Part shown: piece by piece, positions 31,226 through 36,678 of the stretch | How positions within the stretch are numbered: the stretch's first letter is position 1 | How the letters are laid out: the number at the start of each line of letters is the position of its first letter | Assembly (NCBI GenBank): GCA_017613085.1 | Contig: JAGAEL010000139.1 | Span: 1-36,678 of the forward strand | Direction: 5' to 3' | DNA length: 36,678 nt | Source of the DNA: Kiritimatiellia bacterium | GTDB lineage: Bacteria > Verrucomicrobiota > Kiritimatiellia > RFP12 > UBA1067 | Made by a program: the position numbers and the translations under genes | The notes under the pieces: model-generated | The model's input: only the letters and a program-made list of their open reading frames with translations | What the model was told of the DNA's origin: nothing | Databases searched by the model: none

Positions 31226-32671
31226 TTATTCCTCCAGCTTGTAGCCGTTTTCCTTTGCATAGGTCCCGGACGCGCCGCGCCTGTTGCCCGGCCGTCCCGA
31301 ATCGTCGAACGAATCGTTTCCCCCGCCGGTCCCGCACGGAAGGCTTGGTTCCGTGCGCACGGCGTTGAAATTCCAGATCGGCAGAAAGAGGACGCTGCCG
31401 AGAGAAGCGGCGCCCGCGATCGTCAGCACGGGAAGTTGCCAATGTCCCGTGTTCTGCGCCATCACGCCGCAGACTTTGCCGGCGGCGGAGGCCCCGATGT
31501 ACGAAAAGAGGGAGAGGAAACCGATGGAAGTCCCGGCAAGCGACTTTGAGCAGAAGCCCACCGCCGCCACACCCGTCAACGCCTGTGGCCCGTACAGGCA
31601 GAACCCTGCGGCACAGAGGGCGAAAGCCCCCGCGATCCGCCCCGCGCCCGCGCCGGGCAGGAACCAGAATGTGGCTAGCGCCAGCGCCGTCAGGGCCATC
31701 AGGAACACGCAGATGCGCTGGGCGCGGCCGCCGAAAAACGCATCCGTCGCCCATCCCGCGAAAAGCGTCCCGGCGACACCCGCGAACTCGAACCACATGA
31801 TCACCCGGCCCGCGCCGGTCGGCGTGAAATGCTTCGCCTCCTGCAACAGCGTCGGCCCCCAGTCCGAGACCAGGGCGCGTGTCGCGTTGATCATGAAGTT
31901 ACTGAGGCCGAGTATCCAGATTACGGGATTGAGGAAGACCGTTTGCACGACGGAAGGCCGCGCCTCGGCGGCAGTCCCCGCCGCCTCCGGCCGCGTCGCG
32001 GCGTTCGCCGCCGGTTTACCGAATCCTTCCTCCTCCGGCGTACCGGGAAGGGCGAACCACAACGCGGCGGCCCCGATCACGCCCAGCGCCGCCATCGTCC
32101 AGAAACACCAGCGCCACATCCCGACGCCTTGGTTCGCCGCGCCGATTACGCCGAGCCCCATGAGCAATCCGCAGATTCGCGACCCCAGGCCGCCCCCGAT
32201 GGACTGCGAGGTGTTCCAGAGGGACATCTTCGTCGCCAGTTCGCTTGGACGCACCCAGTAGGCGATCAACTTCGCGCACGGCGGGAACCCCGTCCCCTGG
32301 AAGAACTGGCTCAGGACGAAGAGGATGCCGAACGTCCAGGCGAGCGCGACCGGGCCTTCCGCGAACAACGCCGCGATTCGTGGTGCGAAACCAAGGGCGG
32401 CGCCGATCAGCGAACAGGTCAGGAGGCCGGAACAAAGCATTTTACGAGGAGACACGCGGTCGCCGATAAACCCGTTGAGAAACTTGGAAAGGCCGTAGGC
32501 GAGTCCGCCCGCGAACAGGAAATTACCCAGCATACTTTTAGAAAGGCCGCAATCCTGTTCCAATCCCGGCATCGCGAAGGAGAAATTCTTGCGAAGGAAG
32601 TAGAACAGGGTATAGCCGATCATGGTGGCGAAGAGCATCCGCCACTGCATCCGGTTATAATTTCTCTCCAC
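31226..32671 (-). CDS. GlpT-like organophosphate:phosphate antiporter (MFS)
   Basis: This is a 481-residue transporter with about twelve membrane segments, of the OPA family. The N-terminus (FYFLRKNFSFAMPGL) and the GFIGDRVSPRK loop between helices two and three are family marks. QGTGFPPCAKLIAYWV matches the helix-four region of GlpT and UhpC. It likely imports glycerol-3-phosphate in exchange for phosphate, since the next gene oxidises that compound; hexose phosphate is the alternative. The start is GTG at 32671, with GGAGGT three bases upstream; an internal ATG at 32650 has a poorer ribosome site. It leads the four-gene operon. Confidence 0.83.
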   Translation of the reverse strand: MERNYNRMQWRMLFATMIGYTLFYFLRKNFSFAMPGLEQDCGLSKSMLGNFLFAGGLAYGLSKFLNGFIGDRVSPRKMLCSGLLTCSLIGAALGFAPRIAALFAEGPVALAWTFGILFVLSQFFQGTGFPPCAKLIAYWVRPSELATKMSLWNTSQSIGGGLGSRICGLLMGLGVIGAANQGVGMWRWCFWTMAALGVIGAAALWFALPGTPEEEGFGKPAANAATRPEAAGTAAEARPSVVQTVFLNPVIWILGLSNFMINATRALVSDWGPTLLQEAKHFTPTGAGRVIMWFEFAGVAGTLFAGWATDAFFGGRAQRICVFLMALTALALATFWFLPGAGAGRIAGAFALCAAGFCLYGPQALTGVAAVGFCSKSLAGTSIGFLSLFSYIGASAAGKVCGVMAQNTGHWQLPVLTIAGAASLGSVLFLPIWNFNAVRTEPSLPCGTGGGNDSFDDSGRPGNRRGASGTYAKENGYKLEE

Positions 32672-32698
32672 TGTACCTCCAATCCAAACGTTTCCGCC

Positions 32699-32727
32699 AG
32701 TCTACCAAAGATCCCCCCCGTTGGCAA
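32699..32727 (-). promoter_or_regulatory. Promoter of the glycerol-3-phosphate operon
   Basis: On the minus strand, TTGCCA at 32727-32722 and TAGACT at 32704-32699 are 17 bases apart, with seven G in the spacer. Transcription would start near 32692, about 20 bases before the GTG. Its layout closely resembles the peroxidase operon promoter at 25288-25316. Confidence 0.7.
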
Positions 32728-32736
32728 GCATGGGTT

Positions 32737-33099
32737 TCACCCTTGTCGGAACGTGAGGCGGGTTCCGGGCGGGATGGCGTCCAGATCGACACGCCCGGTT
32801 TCCGCCTCCAGCACTTCGTTTGAACGGATGCCTCCGCCCACGAAGAGACGGCCGGGCGGGATGTCGCGGAGAATACGCGTGACACAGCCGTCGGATGAAA
32901 GAAAAATAAGGTCGAGGTTGAATTTCATTCCGACGGTATGCACGGCGTTGCAACGGAGGATACGCAGGGCATGGTTGTCCGGAAGCCCTTTCCTGCCCAG
33001 AAGCCCGCGAAGCCGGGCGAAGAAACGCCCCGCGATTTCACAGGTGCCCCAACGCCGTCCGTCGGGAAGGAGGATGTCGCACATGGGAAGCCCGTTCAT
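32737..33099 (-). CDS. DUF192 domain protein
   Basis: This is a 120-residue protein that is almost entirely the DUF192 domain: LRGLLGRKGLP, then a hydrophobic-histidine segment ending VHTVGMKFNLDLIFL, and VLEAETGRVD near the end. The function of the family is not known; some members are exported, but no signal is seen here. The ATG at 33099 overlaps the kinase stop codon (ATGA), which fixes the start over the longer frame to 33195. It is the last gene of the regulator operon. A link to the kinase is suggested only by this coupling. Confidence 0.82.
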   Translation of the reverse strand: MNGLPMCDILLPDGRRWGTCEIAGRFFARLRGLLGRKGLPDNHALRILRCNAVHTVGMKFNLDLIFLSSDGCVTRILRDIPPGRLFVGGGIRSNEVLEAETGRVDLDAIPPGTRLTFRQG

Positions 33100-33995
33100 T
33101 TCCGCTCCATGCTGCTTCCTTTCGGGGGAATCGGCGCCACTTGGGGAATCCGGTTCGCGCGGATTCGCATGAGGTCGGCAAGCACCTCTTTCCAATCCTT
33201 GTGGCGGAACTTCGGGTTTTTCGCGAGCATTTTCTCCAGGAGCATCGCGACGGGCGCGGGAACGAAGGGGACGATTTCGCGGATGTCCGGCGCCTGGGCA
33301 TCCCCCACATGGCAGCGCATGGTTTCCTCGTAGCCCAGTCCCGGAAAAAGCATCCGCCCCGAAATCATGTGGTAGAGCGTCGCGCCGAGTTCGTAGATGT
33401 CGCTACGGCAATCGAGCGGCGTGTCGCCGTACACCTGTTCCGGCGAAATGTAGGCGGGGGTGCCCAGCACTTCGTCGCACGTCTCCTGCCCGGCGTTCGC
33501 CTGGAGTTTGAGGGCGTGGCAGAGGCCGAGGTCGGTGATCTTCACCGTCCCGTCCGAATCGACCATGATATTGTCCGGCTTGATGTCGCAATGCACAAGC
33601 TGGAACTTGTCCCAGGCATAGTCGAGCGCGATGGCGACGCTTTCGGCGATGGTCAGGGCATCGTCGAGGGGGACCCGGCCTTTCCGCTCCATCAGTGCGC
33701 CGAACGTGTAACCGGAGATGTACTCCATGATGTAGTAGTAGAGCCCGCTGGAAAAATTGGCGTCGTAGATTTCGACGATGCCCGGGTGTTTCAACCGCGC
33801 CGCGACACGGGCTTCCTGCAAAAAGCGCGCGATGTCGTCCTCTTTCGACGAAAAGGTGTTGGAGAGGATTTTGATTGCGACAAGGCGGTCGAGCGAGATT
33901 TGACGGGCTTTCCAGACGGAGGCCATGCCGCCTTCGCCGAGAAGGCTGATAATCTCCATGTTGGGAAGGTTGAAGGTCTGGATGTCTGCGCTCAT
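33096..33995 (-). CDS. Soluble Hanks-type Ser/Thr protein kinase
   Basis: This is a 299-residue protein, almost only kinase domain. The glycine loop is GEGGMASVWKA (20-30), the ATP lysine is K42 in AIKIL, and the helix-C glutamate is E61. The catalytic loop is HCDIKPDN with D137 and N142; the usual arginine of HRD is a cysteine. The metal-binding motif is DLG (D155). The activation segment has GTPAYISPEQ. No membrane helix or sensor domain follows, so it acts in the cytoplasm. HCD rather than HRD suggests that it does not depend on classical activation-loop phosphorylation. The ATG at 33995 overlaps the zinc-motif gene stop codon. Its partner is unknown. Confidence 0.9.
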   Translation of the reverse strand: MSADIQTFNLPNMEIISLLGEGGMASVWKARQISLDRLVAIKILSNTFSSKEDDIARFLQEARVAARLKHPGIVEIYDANFSSGLYYYIMEYISGYTFGALMERKGRVPLDDALTIAESVAIALDYAWDKFQLVHCDIKPDNIMVDSDGTVKITDLGLCHALKLQANAGQETCDEVLGTPAYISPEQVYGDTPLDCRSDIYELGATLYHMISGRMLFPGLGYEETMRCHVGDAQAPDIREIVPFVPAPVAMLLEKMLAKNPKFRHKDWKEVLADLMRIRANRIPQVAPIPPKGSSMERK

Positions 33996-35140
33996 TTTGT
34001 CCCGTCTCCCTGGCACGCGCTGCAAAGGACTTCGCCTTCCCCTCGGCAATCGACACAGCGTTTACCGTGTATGTCGCCGATTCCTTTGCATTTGTTACAG
34101 GTGACGATCCCTGTACCCGCGCATTTGCGACAGGTCTGCGCCTCGCCGCTGCCTCCGCACTTGCGGCAGGGCTGCCCGCCGGTCCCGTTGCAGAACCTGC
34201 ACGGGACCTCGCCCGTTCCCGCGCAGACGGAGCAGAGGTCGTTGAACGGCTGTTCGTTCATGCGCGTGGCGCGGATGACCCCGTGCGTAGACTTCCGGTG
34301 TTCCTGTATGTGCCCCTTTTGGCAACCGTTCGCTGTGCAGCGCGTCAGGCCCGTGCCCCTGCACTTCGTACAGGGTTCGCGCCCGCTGCGTCCGCAGTCG
34401 GGGCAGGGGGCGGGGACGGCGGAAAGCACGAGCGCCATTTGCCGGTTGCTGAGAAGGCGCTTGCAACCGGACGGCAGGCAGACGCGGCCGAGTTTTTCGT
34501 CGCCGGCGGCGAGCCGTTTTTTCATGAACGTATTCGCGCCGCGAAGGACGGCGGCCTTTGTCAATGCGGGATCGATCCGCCCCGCCCGACGTCCGCGCCC
34601 CTCGCACGCGGGGCATTTCATTTTCGGCCCTTTTACTTCATGGCCGTCGCGTTGCTTCAGGCGCATATCCTTGTGGCCGGTCCCCTTGCAACGGGGGCAT
34701 TTCACCCATCCATGCTGGAGCCGGGAAAGCGCGTTGCGCATGCCTTCGACGATTTCTTTGTCCAACGGGGGGCCGCCCGCCTTTCCCGCCCGGCGCGAGA
34801 CATCCAGCGAAAGGCGGTGGAGTGCAAATGCGTTCTGGTAGTAGCCGAGCGCCGTGCCGGGTTCGCTTTCGAGAAGGCGTTTCGCTTCGGCAAGGTCGGC
34901 GGCGACACGTCCGGGAAGGACGCGGGCCAGTTCGAAATCCGGCGGCGGGGGCGGCGGGGGCTGCGTCCCCGCCGGCTTGGGCGGAACCGGGGGACGGGCA
35001 ACCGGCAGCGCGGCACGGCAGTGACGGCAAGTTGTCTCGCCGCCGCGCGCCTCCCGTCCGCACTGCGGACAGATGATCAGCCCCTGCGCGAAAAGCGTCG
35101 CGGCGACAAACAATGCGGACAAAAAATGGATTCCTTTCAT
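33992..35140 (-). CDS. Exported protein with double zinc ribbon and eleven DnaJ-like CxxCxGxG motifs
   Basis: This is a 382-residue protein. A signal peptide (MKGIHFLSALFVAATLFAQG) is followed by a double zinc ribbon (CPQC, CRHC) and a proline-rich linker. A helical part covers ~75-140. The rest has eleven CxxCxxxG motifs of the DnaJ cysteine-rich type (for example CPRCKGTG, CPACEGRG, CRFCNGTG, CRKCGGSG, CSACQGDG) plus one CTANGC pair. DnaJ itself has four, no J domain is present, and the protein appears exported. It may bind unfolded or secreted proteins or metal. The ATG at 35140 overlaps the regulator stop codon (ATGA). The frame extends 45 bases upstream inside the regulator gene. The hydrophobic start could instead be a membrane anchor. 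Confidence 0.8.
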   Translation of the reverse strand: MKGIHFLSALFVAATLFAQGLIICPQCGREARGGETTCRHCRAALPVARPPVPPKPAGTQPPPPPPPDFELARVLPGRVAADLAEAKRLLESEPGTALGYYQNAFALHRLSLDVSRRAGKAGGPPLDKEIVEGMRNALSRLQHGWVKCPRCKGTGHKDMRLKQRDGHEVKGPKMKCPACEGRGRRAGRIDPALTKAAVLRGANTFMKKRLAAGDEKLGRVCLPSGCKRLLSNRQMALVLSAVPAPCPDCGRSGREPCTKCRGTGLTRCTANGCQKGHIQEHRKSTHGVIRATRMNEQPFNDLCSVCAGTGEVPCRFCNGTGGQPCRKCGGSGEAQTCRKCAGTGIVTCNKCKGIGDIHGKRCVDCRGEGEVLCSACQGDGTK

Positions 35141-36537
35141 TTCGATTCCTCCCGGGCGGAAGCCTCCTCCGACTCTTCCCGCCATTCCTTCAACTTCCGG
35201 TGAAGCGTCCTGCGGCTGATTCCCAATTCAATCGCAGTCTTCGTGCGGTTCCCCTTGTTTTTCTGAAGTACGTCCATGATCTGACGCTTTTCCGTTTCGG
35301 CGAGCGAACCGCCCGCCGCAACGGTTGCCGCCGTGGTTGCGGCGGGTGCGGCGGACGTGTTTTCCCGTAGCGTCTGCGGGATGTCGGAAACATCCAGCCG
35401 CGTCCCTTTCGCCAGGACGACCATCCGTTCGACCGTGTTCCGCAGTTCCCGCACGTTGCCCGGCCAGGCGTAGGCGTTCAGCAGCCGCATGGCCTCCGGC
35501 GTGAACCCTTCGATGGCGCGTCCGTTGACCTTGTTGAATTCATGGAGGAAGCGGTTGGCGAGCAGTTCGATATCGCCCGCCCGTTCCCGCAGGGGCGGCA
35601 GAAGGATGTCCACCACATCCAGACGGAAGAAGAGGTCTTCGCGGAATTTCCCTTGATCGACGTATGCCCGGAGGTTCCGGTTGGTGGCGGCGATGACGCG
35701 GATGTTCACGTCCACGGTCTGCGTGCCGCCGAGCCGTTCGAACTGCCGCGACTCCAGCACGCGCAAAAGTTTGACCTGCACGGAGGCGTCGATCTCGGAG
35801 ATTTCGTCGAGAAAGAGCGTGCCTTGATCCGCCTGTTCAAAGCGGCCGATCCGCTGGGCGAGCGCACCGGTGAACGCGCCCTTCTCATGGCCGAAAAGCT
35901 CGCTCTCCAGAAGCGAGGCGGGGAGGGCGGCGCAGTTGATGGCGACGAACGGCTTGTCCGCGCGCGGGCTGAGACGGTGGATCGCGCGGGCGACGAGTTC
36001 CTTGCCCGTCCCGCTCGGACCCTGGATCAAGACGGTCGCCTGGGTCGGCGCCACTTGCTGGATGGTTTCAAAGACGGGGCGCATCGCCTCGGACCGCCCG
36101 ACGATGTTCTCCAGCCCGAAACGTTCTTCGAGTTGGCTTTCGAGCGACTGCACGCGCTGTTCGAGCGCCCGGTCTTTCAACGCCTTGTCGAGCATCAAGT
36201 CGAGCTGGTCGAGGCTGACCGGCTTCATCAGGAAGTTGTAGGCGCCGTGGCGCATCGCGTCCACCGCCGTGTCGATCGTCCCGTAGGCGGTGAGCAGGAT
36301 GCAGGTGACCGCCGGGTGTTTCGAACGGACGGCCTTCAGCAGTTCCAAGCCGCCCATGCCGGGCATCCGCATGTCCGAGAGGAGGATGTCCACGTCCGGA
36401 TCGGCGGCAAGGCACGCGAGCGCCTTCTCGCCGCTTTCCGCCGTCAAGACGCGATAATGGCGGTTTAACGCGAGCGACAGGCCGTCGCGCGTGTTTTTAT
36501 CGTCGTCTACAATCAAGACCGTTGCTTTTCCGGGCAT
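35137..36537 (-). CDS. NtrC-family sigma-54-dependent response regulator
   Basis: This is a 466-residue transcription activator. The receiver domain (1-120) has the acidic pair DDD at 11-13, phospho-acceptor D55 in LLSDMRMPG and a late LMKP lysine. The AAA domain (~140-375) has GPSGTGKE (Walker A), GAFTGA (sigma-54 contact) and a GTLFLDEIS Walker B. A Fis-type helix-turn-helix ends the protein (KTAIELGISRRTLHRKL). No histidine kinase gene is adjacent. The ATG at 36537 has GGGGGAG eleven bases upstream; a GTG at 36573 lies upstream of the expected transcript start. It leads the four-gene operon. I saw no clear -24/-12 promoter in the window for it to act on. Confidence 0.92.
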   Translation of the reverse strand: MPGKATVLIVDDDKNTRDGLSLALNRHYRVLTAESGEKALACLAADPDVDILLSDMRMPGMGGLELLKAVRSKHPAVTCILLTAYGTIDTAVDAMRHGAYNFLMKPVSLDQLDLMLDKALKDRALEQRVQSLESQLEERFGLENIVGRSEAMRPVFETIQQVAPTQATVLIQGPSGTGKELVARAIHRLSPRADKPFVAINCAALPASLLESELFGHEKGAFTGALAQRIGRFEQADQGTLFLDEISEIDASVQVKLLRVLESRQFERLGGTQTVDVNIRVIAATNRNLRAYVDQGKFREDLFFRLDVVDILLPPLRERAGDIELLANRFLHEFNKVNGRAIEGFTPEAMRLLNAYAWPGNVRELRNTVERMVVLAKGTRLDVSDIPQTLRENTSAAPAATTAATVAAGGSLAETEKRQIMDVLQKNKGNRTKTAIELGISRRTLHRKLKEWREESEEASAREESK

Positions 36538-36577
36538 ACCTTGGATGTCTCCCCCTCTACCGCTTGGAATCACGTCT

Positions 36578-36607
36578 ATTCTACCCGATAAAGGTAGCCC
36601 TCGTCAA
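36578..36607 (-). promoter_or_regulatory. Promoter of the response regulator operon
   Basis: On the minus strand, TTGACG at 36607-36602 and TAGAAT at 36583-36578 are 18 bases apart. Transcription would start near 36571, about 34 bases before the ATG at 36537. This argues against the GTG at 36573. Confidence 0.7.
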
Positions 36608-36642
36608 TGTTTGAAAAATCTTTCGCCACGGGGGCTTGGGTG

Positions 36643-36651
36643 TGGTAAGAT
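36643..36651 (+). promoter_or_regulatory. Possible extended -10 for a plus-strand gene beyond the window
   Basis: TGGTAAGAT fits the TGn-extended -10 form, with no good -35. Any gene it serves lies past base 36678, divergent from the regulator operon. A GGGAGGG string at 36671-36677 could be its ribosome site. Confidence 0.3.
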
Positions 36652-36678
36652 ACGGGTGTTTTCGCGGTGCGGGAGGGA

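Noticed and set aside
33141-34841. A 566-codon plus-strand frame opposite the kinase and zinc-motif genes
   Set aside because: It is an antisense shadow; the minus-strand genes have conserved kinase and zinc motifs.
1-36678. tRNA, rRNA or known riboswitch
   Set aside because: I read the gaps between genes for T-loop, acceptor and conserved riboswitch strings and saw none; a covariance search would be needed to exclude them fully.

Overview
The window is about 36.7 kb of GC-rich bacterial chromosome with 30 supported protein-coding genes and no RNA gene or CRISPR array that I can recognise. The gene content suggests a Gram-negative anaerobe or microaerobe of the PVC group, most like a gut Kiritimatiellota/Verrucomicrobia-type organism. 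The reasons are very large secreted proteins with chitobiase-type and InlB-type repeats, paired CE15 glucuronoyl esterases, Tat-exported hydrolases, an MCE/MlaD protein, and intergenic mosaics of short hairpin repeats. This taxonomic call is inference; no marker gene is present.

Layout. 1-7304 (+): the tail of a secreted protein; an AAA/DUF4143 ATPase between repeat mosaics; and a 1604-residue secreted metzincin-like protease whose C-terminal module matches that of the truncated first gene. 7639-14584 (+): an apparent operon of MlaD-like protein, CysK, a von Willebrand factor A membrane protein, a CE15 esterase and a MATE-like transporter. 14660-17299 (+): a second CE15 esterase (Tat signal, possibly leaderless mRNA) and a Tat-lipoprotein metallophosphoesterase.

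17325-25275 (-): the most unusual part. One promoter at 25288-25316 appears to drive nine tightly packed genes: a tri-haem cytochrome c peroxidase, ribulose-phosphate epimerase, KDPG aldolase, ACP, a fused double ketosynthase, a second ACP, a PlsC-type acyltransferase, a PaaK-type adenylate-forming ligase, and a protein joining a radical-SAM-type SPASM iron-sulphur domain (without the radical SAM core) to a hotdog 3-hydroxyacyl-ACP dehydratase. The last six resemble a compact version of aryl-polyene, dialkylresorcinol or ladderane-like fatty-acid-derived loci. No ketoreductase is present. 25341-27106 (-) is a DUF2157/GDYXXLXY membrane pair closed by an intrinsic terminator.

27231-28070 (+) is a secreted alpha/beta hydrolase. 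28137-32671 (-) is a glycerol-3-phosphate uptake and oxidation operon (GlpT-like carrier, GlpA-type dehydrogenase with a BFD iron-sulphur domain, FAD oxidoreductase, DUF1667). 32737-36537 (-) is a four-gene operon in which every junction is an ATGA overlap: a sigma-54-activating response regulator, a secreted protein with eleven DnaJ-like zinc motifs, a Ser/Thr kinase and a DUF192 protein.

Several promoters read as TTGnnn-N17/18-TAnnnT. Three of them carry a run of six or seven G in the spacer.
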